Shown: positions 1 to 7,503, counted from the first letter of the stretch. The stretch: DNA of 13,482 nucleotides from DATFJZ01 sp034660495 (GCA_034660495.1 JAYEJJ010000186.1:1-13482); one strand, 5' to 3'. Notes: a model not told the origin generated them from the letters alone. A program made the numbers and translations.

Positions 1-1
1 C

Positions 2-247
2 CATCCCGATATTCTCAGCAGGTTAAAAACCCTGATTTTATACCCCATTGTAGTGGAAGATTTTATCTCGGAATATAAAGACTTCCAGCAGGAAGCCATC
101 GAACAGATTTATATGGCTGTCAAAGGAAATATGCGCAAGTTCCAGGAGATCTGTACAGACTGCCGGGACAGAGCAAAGGAATTGAAGTATCAGTTTGTAG
201 ACATTAATCTTGCCCTTGAGTTTATATCCGACATCCCTCCCCAGTAA
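2..247 (+). CDS. C-terminal part of an unrecognised protein
   Basis: The reading frame is open from the left edge of the window (base 2) to the TAA at 245-247, so this is the last 81 residues of a longer protein. A GTG at 53 exists, but the frame continues upstream without a stop and the GTG has no clear ribosome binding site. It is therefore unlikely to be the true start. The sequence is charged and looks helical, with two close cysteines in EICTDCRDRAKEL and no membrane segment. I do not recognise a family from this tail. A hairpin follows 27 bases after the stop. Confidence 0.6.
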   Translation, partial: HPDILSRLKTLILYPIVVEDFISEYKDFQQEAIEQIYMAVKGNMRKFQEICTDCRDRAKELKYQFVDINLALEFISDIPPQ

Positions 248-274
248 GCTATAAAAAAAACCGCACGACTTGAT

Positions 275-310
275 ATAGGCCATTTGCCGATTTGCCGGCA
301 GGTGGCCTAT
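275..310. terminator. 15-bp hairpin after the first gene, possible terminator
   Basis: ATAGGCCA (275-282) pairs with TGGCCTAT (303-310). The stem continues inward through TTTGCCG against CGGCAGG with two G-U pairs, giving about 15 bp around a 6-base loop. On the plus strand no clean T-run follows. On the minus strand a T-rich stretch lies further downstream. It may be a weak intrinsic terminator or an RNA 3'-end structure for the gene ending at 247. Confidence 0.5.
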
Positions 311-432
311 TCTCGTAACTCTCATATCCTCATCTTAAACTCGCTATCTTCATTTGTTTTCATCATGTCTTTCGGGCGCTGAAAAAGTCATAATATTTTG
401 CAATTTGCTGTAATATTGGAGAAATATTGATG

Positions 433-549
433 GCGTTACACTATTTTGATTATTGAACGACACAACGATTTTAATATAACTCACTTAATTTAAAGAAAAA
501 AATGCTTCAACCGTCTGAATTAGACGGATTGAAAAGCGTTACACTATTT
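433..549. repeat. 14-bp direct repeats bracketing a hairpin
   Basis: GCGTTACACTATTT occurs at 433-446 and again, identically, at 536-549. Between them, GCTTCAACCGTCT (504-516) is an imperfect inverted match to AGACGGATTGAAAAGC (521-536), forming an interrupted 11-13 bp stem with loop GAATT. The second direct repeat starts exactly where the hairpin ends. The arrangement could be a small relic element or a protein-binding site. No family is recognised. Confidence 0.5.
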
Positions 550-598
550 GAATCTCATCAAGAATAAAACTAGAATTATTGTTACAGAATTGGTGGAT

Positions 599-625
599 TT
601 GAAAAAAGTTGTGCACTCTTATAAA
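599..625 (+). promoter_or_regulatory. weak promoter candidate for the HD-domain gene
   Basis: TTGAAA (599-604) and TATAAA (620-625) are separated by 15 bases, which is shorter than the ideal 17. The surroundings are very A/T rich, so a chance match is quite possible. Confidence 0.25.
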
Positions 626-674
626 TAATGATATGGTTGCATTTGAAAAATACGGGTTATAAAAACATTTTTTC

Positions 675-2111
675 ATGTACAGGATTTTTTTTAATATGCT
701 TAAATCTGTAGAAGATTTAAATAAAAACAAGGTGTTGTATTTTCCTCTTGGAAAATTAAACAGAGATGAAAGCATATTTAAAGGACCTGATCAGGAAGAG
801 TTTACGGAAAAATTTAAACCTATTTTTTTTCCCATTTTAGGCAAACAGCTGGCCTTGAATACCTATTATCAGAATGAACTCATTGCAATGGCCAACACCC
901 CTGTTTCAATTGAACTGCTTAAAATTTTTGACAGACTTAAGATTAATTTTCAAGTCAATTATAGTGACCTCACTGAAAGGGAAAAAAATCAGGCCATTGA
1001 CTGTGTCATTGCCCAGATTTTTGAAAACAAAAAAGCCCTTGCCAGAAGCATTAAACACAAAGATATCCCTGAAATTCAAGATACGGTTCACAGGTTTATT
1101 TCAGCAGGGATATCCCGTCTGAGTGATACTTCCTTTCAGAGCCGGTTTAAAAAAATTCAAAGTTATCTGGAGTTTGCCTGTGATTATCTGACATCCAGTA
1201 ATCAGTATGTAGAGGTTGCTGCATCACTTAAAAAATTAATTGAAAAAGAGCAGACCGTTTTCAGACTGGGCAGGCATAGTATGGGAGAAACCCTTGAGCA
1301 CAGCTTGAAAACCACCTGGCTTTCCCTGATTCTTGCCCGGGAGACAGGTGATTTTGATGATAAGGATTATAAAAGACTCAGTGTCATCTGTATGGCCCAT
1401 GACTGCGGAAAAGCCCTTATTCCCGAGTCTATTATATATAAAAAAGGACGGCTGACCCGGCTTGAACTTGAAATAATGAAGAGCCATGTGCTGTTTTCCT
1501 ATATTATAAGCTCAAACAGCCAGACAAATCTTGATTTTAAAGCCTTTGTCACAGGGCTGCATCATATCAAAGAAAACAGGCATATTCCATTGAGCTATGG
1601 TATTATTCCAGACACCCATACCTCTTTCTTCAGCTATCTGACTCCTGAAGCACAGGAAAAGCTTAAAAAAAACTATGACAAAATGATTAAATACTATCGG
1701 CTCATGAGTATTGCTGACACCTTTGAGGCGATTTCAGCGGAAAGGGTGTATAAAGCCTCCTCAAGCATCGGCAAAACCATTGAGATCATGCTCAAGGAAA
1801 ACCTTAAAAACGCCCAGTTCTATACCCCATATCTTAATATTTTTACAAAGGCCGCTGTAAAATACTTTTTGCCAAGAAACATGATTTTTAAAATATCTGA
1901 TGTGATTCTTGAAACATATTATAAAGGAGATGATCCTGTTTTTGAGAACAAAAAATTTTATCAGAAATATTTTCAGGGGGTTATTGTAAATCCATCTGAT
2001 AATTATCTGGATAAGGCGTTTTGTATGATTTACAACCGGCTGACAGACAAGGTGGATCGTCATCTGAATATTCTGCCCTGTCATCTGCTTGAGCAGCGTT
2101 ATTTCAGATAA
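675..2111 (+). CDS. HD-domain phosphohydrolase, HD-GYP-like with degenerate GYP motif
   Basis: A 478-residue soluble protein with no signal peptide or membrane segment. The first ~190 residues are not recognised. A C-terminal HD domain spans about 195-385. The metal-binding H242-D243 lies in AHDCGKALIP, followed by the GRLTRLELEIMKSH stretch (H271), a later His pair at 296-297 and IADTFEAISAERVYK with D348. Spacing and wording follow the HD-GYP cyclic-di-GMP phosphodiesterases. However, the segment that should read HHE..DG.GYP is HHIKENRHIPLSYG, so the GYP signature is missing and the substrate is uncertain. The start at 675 has no good Shine-Dalgarno; ATG 696 with a weak AGGA upstream is the alternative. 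The coding sequence is visibly A/T-richer than the genes to its right, which may indicate separate origin. The stop codon lies at the left edge of a dispersed hairpin repeat. It is probably an intact signalling or phosphohydrolase protein. Confidence 0.85.
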   Translation: MYRIFFNMLKSVEDLNKNKVLYFPLGKLNRDESIFKGPDQEEFTEKFKPIFFPILGKQLALNTYYQNELIAMANTPVSIELLKIFDRLKINFQVNYSDLTEREKNQAIDCVIAQIFENKKALARSIKHKDIPEIQDTVHRFISAGISRLSDTSFQSRFKKIQSYLEFACDYLTSSNQYVEVAASLKKLIEKEQTVFRLGRHSMGETLEHSLKTTWLSLILARETGDFDDKDYKRLSVICMAHDCGKALIPESIIYKKGRLTRLELEIMKSHVLFSYIISSNSQTNLDFKAFVTGLHHIKENRHIPLSYGIIPDTHTSFFSYLTPEAQEKLKKNYDKMIKYYRLMSIADTFEAISAERVYKASSSIGKTIEIMLKENLKNAQFYTPYLNIFTKAAVKYFLPRNMIFKISDVILETYYKGDDPVFENKKFYQKYFQGVIVNPSDNYLDKAFCMIYNRLTDKVDRHLNILPCHLLEQRYFR

Positions 2112-2226
2112 ACCCACATGTCCTGGCGGACACACCAAAACATGAAACAGGCAACCGCTGGGGGCTCTTAACCGGCTGTTTTATATAACCCACATGTCCA
2201 GGCGGACACAACGAAGTATGAAAGCC
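2108..2226. repeat. hairpin-array repeat, locus A (two units)
   Basis: AACCCACATGTCC followed by GGCGGACACA occurs twice, at 2111-2133 and 2187-2210. In each, TGTCC pairs with GGACA. The second copy continues as ACGAAGTATGAAAGC. Between the copies, ATGAAAC and GTTTTATATAAC flank another hairpin-forming segment. The structure is therefore alternating hairpins joined by conserved linkers. The same linkers occur inverted at 8553-8720. The TAA stop of the HD-domain gene (2109-2111) is the first part of this repeat. Confidence 0.7.
2151..2175. repeat. core of the GGGGGCTCTTAA palindrome family
   Basis: GCAACCGCTGGGGGC followed by TCTTAACCGG matches the core at 9075-9098 closely. Parts of it also occur in the elements at 3830-3943 and 13096-13151. 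Here it sits in the variable hairpin position of the locus A array, so one repeat family appears nested in another. Confidence 0.6.
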
Positions 2227-2276
2227 ATCAGCCGCCGGTAACCAGCAGGAAAAAGTATGCAATTGTTTACAGGAAG

Positions 2277-2320
2277 CTGATAACTGAGTACTGAGTACTG
2301 AAGGCTGAAGGCTGAAGGCT
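2277..2320. repeat. heptanucleotide CTGANNN array, six units
   Basis: Six consecutive 7-mers are seen: CTGATAA, CTGAGTA twice, CTGAAGG three times, then CT. The array ends in TTTCATAAAAAA. A diverged array of the same phase, on the opposite strand, lies at 8497-8552. The array directly precedes the truncated binding-protein reading frame and replaces its missing 5' end. Confidence 0.75.
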
Positions 2321-2361
2321 TTCATAAAAAACAGATTTTTCCGGATACTTTTGATCAGCAT

Positions 2362-3018
2362 ATGTTAAAGGTGGGCAGCGGTGAAGTGGATATTTCATTT
2401 TCCAATCCCTTTATCTACATCAAAATAGCTGACAGGTTCAATGCCCAGGCTTTTGCAAGAATAGTCACCATTGAGGACCAGGAAAAGTTCAGGGGTCAGA
2501 TCATCTGCCGCAGCGATCGCACGGACATAAAAAATATCAGGGACTGCCGCAAAAAAACCTGGATCGCGGTGGACAAGACCTCTGCCGGGGGATATCTTTT
2601 TCCCCTTGGCTTTTTTTATGCCGAGGGAATTGCGCTCACAGACTTTAAACACATCGCCTTTGCCCCGGGTCCAGGCGCCAAACAGGAAAAAGTGGTGTTT
2701 GCCGTTCATGCTGAAAAATACGATATTGGAACCATCCGTGAAGGCACTTTAAACGTGGTGGCGGACCGAATCAATACCAGTGACATCAAAATCATTGCAA
2801 ATACGCCTTTGTATCCGGGATGGGTGTATGTCGCCCAAAAGGACCTGGATGACACGATAATAGAAAAGATAAAATCTGCGCTGCTGGTCCTGGACTTTAA
2901 TAAGAATGAGGACAGGCCGGTGCTGGAAGCAGCTGATTTTATCAAGGTGATTTCTTCAAAAGACAGGAATTTCAATTCCATCAGAAAGCTTGCCAGAGAT
3001 CTTGGGGCAGGAGAATAA
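2362..3018 (+). pseudogene. 5'-truncated PhnD-like phosphate/phosphonate-type binding protein
   Basis: The 218 residues match the C-terminal two thirds of the phosphate/phosphite/phosphonate ABC-transporter substrate-binding family. The frame opens at GSGEVDISFSNPFIYIK, equivalent to the family's G.vDlaf..P motif that normally lies about 70-90 residues in. It then continues through the second lobe (DKTSAGGYLFPLGFF, YDIGTIREGTLNVV). The signal peptide and first lobe are missing. In-frame codons from about 2335 (IFPDTFDQH) may also be family sequence, but a stop lies at 2299-2301 in the heptamer array. No Shine-Dalgarno precedes ATG 2362. The stop overlaps the next start (TAATG at 3016-3020), typical of a sensor operon where such a protein feeds a histidine kinase. 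It is probably a remnant; any product would be cytoplasmic and incomplete. Confidence 0.75.
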
Positions 3019-3804
3019 TGCAGCCCTTTACACGGATAAAACTGAATTTCAGAACCCAGGTCTATCTTGTTATGTTCTCTCTTCTCCTGCTTCTCGGCCT
3101 TGTGACCTTTTTTATTGTCAGCAGAATCATGCATGATGCCATGATTGAGGAGAACAAAAACCGTGCCGTCTCCATTGGTGTCAATCTTTCTGCCAGACTG
3201 GTGGAACCGGTGCTCACCATGGATTATTTTTCAATGAAAAAACTCGTGGATGAGACTGTCCGCTTAAGTGACGATAGGGCTTGGTCTTACAATTGTCTGG
3301 AATACCGTTCATGATTATGATGGATATATAGATGTTCAGACAGAAGACAAAGGTATTTTTTTCCGTCTCTATTTTCCCGTGACCAGAGATTTGGCTGACC
3401 AGATCCCGGAGGATACAGCCGAAAAAGATCTCCGCGGCAGAGGCGAGACCGAACTGGTAGTAGATGATCAAAAATCCCAGAGAGTAATGCTGTGTGAAAT
3501 GCTGAATCACCTGGGATATGCGCCATATGCGGTTTCAAGCGGGGAGGCGGCCGTAAAATACATAAGGCATAACCAGGTTGATATTATTATCCTTGATATG
3601 CTCATGGAACCTGGTTTGAACGGCAGACAGACGTTTGAGAAAATTCTGGAAATCAATCCTCACCAGAAAGCCATAATTGCAAGTGGATATTCTAAAAATG
3701 AGGATGTGGTGATGGCTCAGAAATCAGGCGCAGGTCAGTTTATTAAAAAACCATTTACACTGGAGAAACTCAGCGCTGCCTTAAAAGATGAATTGAACCG
3801 ATAA
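3018..3804 (+). pseudogene. hybrid sensor histidine kinase with large internal deletion
   Basis: Two kinase pieces are joined out of frame. The 5' piece (3018 to about 3265) has a hydrophobic membrane segment (VMFSLLLLLGLVTFFIV) and the start of a sensor domain ending near VDETVRLSDD. The 3' piece, in the +1 frame from about 3271, begins in the last ATP-binding motif (GLGLTIVWNTVHDYDGYIDV). It then runs into a complete receiver domain (ETELVVDDQKSQR, phosphoacceptor Asp in IIILDMLME, Lys in FIKKPFT). The rest of the sensor region, the phospho-accepting His domain and most of the ATPase domain are absent, and the N-terminal frame stops at 3314. The start overlaps the stop of the binding protein by one base, so the two were one operon. 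The receiver alone could be expressed from GTG 3268, though no ribosome binding site is evident. Confidence 0.8.
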
Positions 3805-3829
3805 GCTGTTGAATGTCAATACTTCCTGA

Positions 3830-3943
3830 CACTCGATCATCAAATTTTTATGGAAGAACCGATTAAGAGCCCCCTCCGTCGTTCTCGTTCCTGACAGGCA
3901 ACCGCTGGGGGCGGCGGTATTCAAAAAACTTGATGATCGAGTG
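3830..3943. mobile_element. 114-bp palindromic MITE/REP-like element
   Basis: CACTCGATCATCAA (3830-3843) is the exact inverse of TTGATGATCGAGTG (3930-3943). Inside are AGCCCCC and GGGGGCG, able to extend the fold, and GCAACCGCTGGGGGC, shared with 2151 and 9074. The left half read on the minus strand (GGGGGCTCTTAATCGG and TTCTTCCATAAAAA) recurs at 9083 and 13110. The element has no coding capacity. It lies between convergent genes, 26 bases after the kinase remnant. No clear target duplication is visible. Confidence 0.7.
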
Positions 3944-3974
3944 AAATGATATGACAGATTTAAAAACGTCAATT

Positions 3975-5323
3975 TCAGGCATTGAAAAGCAGTAAGCCCA
4001 GAATAAAAACCACAGCACTTGTCACCACGACAACCATTGTATAGCCCATAATGTCTCTGGCTCTCAGCCGTGTAATACCGAGAAGTGCCAGGGTCCAGAA
4101 GGGCTGCAGCATATTTGTCCATTCATCCCCATAGGCAATGGCCATTATGGTTTTCGGCATGGAAAAATTCAGCGTTTCTGCCGCTGTAACCATGATCGGT
4201 CCCTGGACAGCGATCTGTCCGCCGCCCGAGGGTACAAACAGATTAACCAGCCCGGCGCTTAAAAAGGCAAAAAGCGGATAGGTTGTACTGTTTGATATGG
4301 CCACAAAGCCGCCTGCAATAACGGCAACCAGGCCGGAAAATTTCATCATTCCCATAATGCCGGCATAAAAGGGGAATTGAATAATAATGCCGGCGCAGGC
4401 TTTGGTGCCTTCACTGACCGCCCGGGTTTAGTTGATGGGGGTCCGCTGTAGAATAATCCCGGTAAAGAGAAAGGTAAAATTGACAATATTCAGGTTCAGC
4501 TGAAATCCCTTGGTAAAAAAGTACCAGACAATAAAAGACAGCCCCATTAACCCGATAATCCATGAAATAAGCTGACTGTTTTCAATTTTATCTGCCGGCA
4601 CCATTTTTTCCCTGGCAACAGTTTCTGTTTTTTCTTCTTCAATCAGGCCGGGGTCCACATCTGAAATCTGCATGATTTCCTCATCTTTTTTGGGAGCCAT
4701 GAGGAGCATTGTCAATGGAATGATAATTAAAAGGCCGATGGTGACCGCGATATTCATGGACGAGAAAAGGGTTTCCCCTGTTGAAATAATGCCGATACTG
4801 TCTTCGAGAAAATGCCCCTGGGTTGCAACCAGCAGAGGTCCTGACGCGGACAGTCCGCCGTGCCATGTTAAAAATCCCGCATACCCGGCTGCACCCAGCA
4901 GGGGATAGTGCATTTTAATATTTCTTAAATAACCGCTGCGTCCCACTTCACGGGCCATGAGCGCGCCCACAATAATGCCCAGTCCCCAGTTGATCAGGGA
5001 AGCCAGGGAGGCGGTTAATGCCACTAAAAAAAGAGCGCCGGTCTGTTTTTGGGTATTTCGGCAAGTTTTTCAATGCCTTTTCTGACAATGGGAGACGTAG
5101 CCAGGGCGTGTCCTGTGATAAGGATAAGGCACATCTGCATTCCAAATTTTAAAAGGGCCCAGAACCCCTTGTTCCAGTGTTGAATCATTTCAAAGGGACC
5201 GCTGTCTGTAAAAATCAGTCCAAGGATATATGCGATAAAGGTTAATAAAATTGCAAACAGCATGGGGTTTGGCATCCATCTGTGGGCCCATTCATCAAAT
5301 ATTTTTCCAATTCCTCTAATCAT
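3975..5323 (-). pseudogene. short-chain fatty acid permease (AtoE family), frameshifted and with an in-frame stop
   Basis: Three consecutive minus-strand reading frames together give about 449 residues, the usual length of the AtoE/short-chain fatty acid transporter family. Typical blocks are seen in order: EWAHRWMPNPMLFAILLTF, ASLINWGLGIIVGAL, LLGAAGYAGFLTWHGGLSAS, FPFYAGIMGMMKFSGL, and the conserved FVPSGGGQIAVQGPI. Many hydrophobic segments indicate an inner-membrane carrier. Two lesions break it. A 7-A run at 5026-5032 is one base short of keeping the frame, ending piece 1 at 5024. A TAA at 4428-4430 interrupts an otherwise continuous frame between TPIN and TRAVSEG. Start ATG 5323 has AGAGGA about 10 bases upstream. 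The homopolymer lesion could be a sequencing error; the TAA is harder to explain that way. Confidence 0.8.
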
Positions 5324-5465
5324 GGTAGTGATATCCTCTGTTAATTGATTAAGGTAAAATTATATTATATCCAATGGTAAGGGATCTGTAAGACTGAAAA
5401 TTATTTTTCCTGTCCCTGACATATTAGATCGGATATTTTATTCTGTTTTGTAAAAGCACAGTTTC

Positions 5466-5490
5466 TTAGGTTGTCACCTATCACCTCCTT
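5466..5490 (-). promoter_or_regulatory. orphan strong Shine-Dalgarno with a 3-codon frame
   Basis: On the minus strand AAGGAGGT (5490-5483) is followed after 5 bases by GTG ACA ACC TAA (5477-5466). A near-ideal ribosome binding site thus serves a frame of only three codons, between the amidase remnant and the permease remnant and about 140 bases before the permease start. It may be a leader, or the stump of a deleted gene. The 5324-5515 spacer otherwise shows nothing recognised. Confidence 0.4.
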
Positions 5491-5773
5491 TTAAAAAACA
5501 GAGCAGGCATTGACATTAAATGTCTGGAGGGCGTTTTTTGCTCCATGGCCGGGCCTGTTCCAGTTGTGAGGCCAGCCGCAGCAATACATCCTCCTTTCCG
5601 AAAGCGGCTGTAAACTGAATGCCCACCGGCAGGTTTTCCTCTGTCCAGTACAAAGGCACCGACATGGAGGGCTGACCTGTGGCATTAAAAAGATTTGTAA
5701 ATCCAAAAAATCGGGAAAACTCTGTCATGTAGTCTCCTGTATCTGCTGTATCTGTGTCAAGAACCCCTAATTT

Positions 5774-5964
5774 CAGAGCTCCTGACACCACAAACCTAAT
5801 ATATTGTTTTAACTGAAAATATTCAAATTTAGGATCGTAATTTTAAATGCATAAAAAAACCAGACAAATACCATATATTGTGCTTATTGTCTTTGTTTTT
5901 AAAAAAAAATACTATATATAGAAAATGATTATGCATTCAAAATTAGCTGAGGTCAGGAGTTCTG
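5774..5964. mobile_element. 191-bp MITE in the amidase gene, with 5-bp target duplication
   Basis: The termini CAGAGCTCCTGAC (5774-5786) and GTCAGGAGTTCTG (5952-5964) are inverted repeats with one mismatch in 13. The element is flanked on both sides by AATTT (5769-5773 and 5965-5969). Its interior is A/T rich, has no open frame of note, and contains runs such as AAAAAAAAA. Removing the element plus one AATTT restores the amidase frame exactly. A non-autonomous element moved by a transposase encoded elsewhere is the simplest reading. The parent insertion sequence family is not identifiable from this window. Confidence 0.85.
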
Positions 5965-6610
5965 AATTTGACAGGGGGACTTAACAAAACAGGGCTCATC
6001 AGGATGTCGTAGTGATTGAAAAATTTCGCAGTTCTGCGGCCGGTTAGGTGCATATATTGAAGCGCTTCAAGGTACTGGGCCGCACTTGTGTTTTTTCCTG
6101 ATTCTGCAATGATCCAGGTGGTATATTCAAAATTTTTCCGGGATAACGGGGAGGTGCAGTGTTGCGCCAGGGCCTTTATACTGCAGTGAACATTTACATT
6201 GACAAGGGTTATGATAGACCGGTCAAATTTTTTTGCGTTGATTTCAGGCCGGGCTTCTTCAATGTGATGTCCCAGAGGTTCACATAAAAGGGCGGCATTG
6301 TGAACTGCGTCAACGCATTCCCGGGAGACCTGCTTTCCCGAAGGCGGGGTTGCGGTAAAGGCTATGGCTAACCGGCCCGGACTTTTGTCGATTTCATCCA
6401 TATATCTTCCTGAAGCCGGAGGGGCCCAGTAGGGATCACCCGGAGCCGGTCCTGAAGCAATATCCAGAAACGCAGCATTGTCCCTGACAGAGCGGGTTAT
6501 CACATGGGAAGTGCTCATGCCGTTCCAGTTTTCTCCAAGAACGGGTCCACAGGGGATTCTGCCCCGGATGGGCTTTAATCCTAACATACCGCAGCAGGAT
6601 GCTGGAATGC

Positions 6611-6709
6611 GAATGGACCCGCCCCCATCCGATCCATGGGCGGGCAGCCCCAGTGTGGTGTTGACCCCGTCCCTGAAGGGAATGGACCCGCCCCCATCCG
6701 ATCCATGGG
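6611..6709. repeat. 30-bp direct repeats duplicating the amidase nucleophile loop
   Basis: The 30 bases at 6611-6640 recur identically at 6680-6709, separated by 39 bases and giving a 69-bp period. On the coding (minus) strand each copy encodes the HGSDGGGSI loop. The result is an in-frame 23-residue insertion in the catalytic core. Confidence 0.9.
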
Positions 6710-7316
6710 CCGCCGGTACCATCCCTGTTGCCACGGCTGCGGCCGCGCCCCCGCTGGACCCACCCGAAGTATACTCCAGGTTCCATGGGTTTCTGCAGGG
6801 CCCGAATAATTTGGGTTCAGTTGTAATGGTAAGACCAAACTCTGGGGTATTTGTTTTTCCAGGAATCACAAGACCGGCTGATTTATACCGCTTTACCAGC
6901 TCAGTGTCATGGTCGGGCATATAATCTGCAAACTGGCGGCACCCCTGGGAGGTGGGAATGCCTTTATAATTTTCTCCAAGATCCTTTAGAAGAAAGGGCA
7001 CGCCCTGAAGGGATCCTTTGGGAAGTCCTTTTTCAATGCTTTTTTCAGCCTGGTCATACATTTTCCTGACCACGGCATTGATATGAGGGTTGAGTCGTTC
7101 AATGCGGTCAACAGCAGCCTCAAGTATTTCAGAGGGATGGATCTGTCCTGTTCTGACGAATTCTGCCAGCTCAACGGCATCGTATGATTCATAAGTCCCA
7201 TTTGAAACCCTCCTCATATCACTCCCGTCCTGGATCTGCAACCGGCATGACTCGATTTTCATTTAAAACTTGATTTTCAAGTAAAAGCATGCTGGCTCTT
7301 TATTCTGATTCTCTGT

Positions 7317-7345
7317 TTTTTATGAACAAAAAGGTATAATGTCAA
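7317..7345 (-). promoter_or_regulatory. promoter candidate upstream of the amidase remnant
   Basis: On the minus strand TTGACA (7345-7340) and TAAAAA (7322-7317) are 17 bases apart, about 100 bases before the amidase start. The -35 box lies inside a GTCAAA/TTTGAC inverted repeat (7341-7358), which might be an operator or a weak terminator for the response-regulator gene upstream. Confidence 0.4.
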
Positions 7346-7377
7346 ATATTTTTTTGACGGGACAGACTGATCCAGAT

Positions 7378-7503
7378 TCATGCCATAATGGGTCATGCCA
7401 TAACATAATGGGTCATGCCATAACATAATGGGTCATGCCATAACATAATGGGTCATGCCATAACATAATGGGTCATGCCATAACATAATGGGTCATGCCA
7501 TAA
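7378..7503. repeat. 20-bp tandem array, left contig copy (six units)
   Basis: Six perfect head-to-tail units of CATAATGGGTCATGCCATAA run from 7384 to 7503, preceded by a partial TCATGC. There are no spacers between units, so this is a satellite-like array and not CRISPR. Confidence 0.95.

Larger units (their letters stand above)
311..674. other. A/T-rich intergenic spacer
   Basis: No credible gene is seen here. The stretch is clearly richer in A/T than the genes to its right. It holds a pair of 14-bp direct repeats (433-446 and 536-549) bracketing a hairpin (504-536), and a weak promoter-like pair just before the HD-domain gene. Confidence 0.5.
5516..7217 (-). pseudogene. amidase-signature hydrolase, interrupted by a MITE and carrying an internal duplication
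   Basis: The protein belongs to the amidase signature family (Ser-cisSer-Lys hydrolases of C-N amide bonds, GatA relatives). Numbered from ATG 7217, which has GGGAG 5 bases upstream (ATG 7262 has none), K78 is in PFLLKDLG, TSGGSSGG is at 150-157, and the nucleophile loop is HGSDGGGSI (S178). Two lesions are seen. First, 69 bp are duplicated in frame, so the nucleophile loop occurs twice (S178 and S201) separated by PFRDGVNTTLGLPA. Second, a 191-bp element flanked by AATTT splits the gene after SPVLLSPPVK. Joining the halves across one AATTT restores KLGVLDTDTADTGDYM in frame and gives about 479 residues without the duplication, normal for the family. The C-terminal piece (from 5791) retains GQPSMSVPLYWTEENLPVGIQF. 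The gene lies upstream of the permease remnant on the same strand. Confidence 0.85.

Noticed and set aside
6478..6924. 148-codon plus-strand reading frame
   Set aside because: It is the antisense shadow of the amidase duplication; its repeated proline-rich motif comes from the GGG-rich coding strand.
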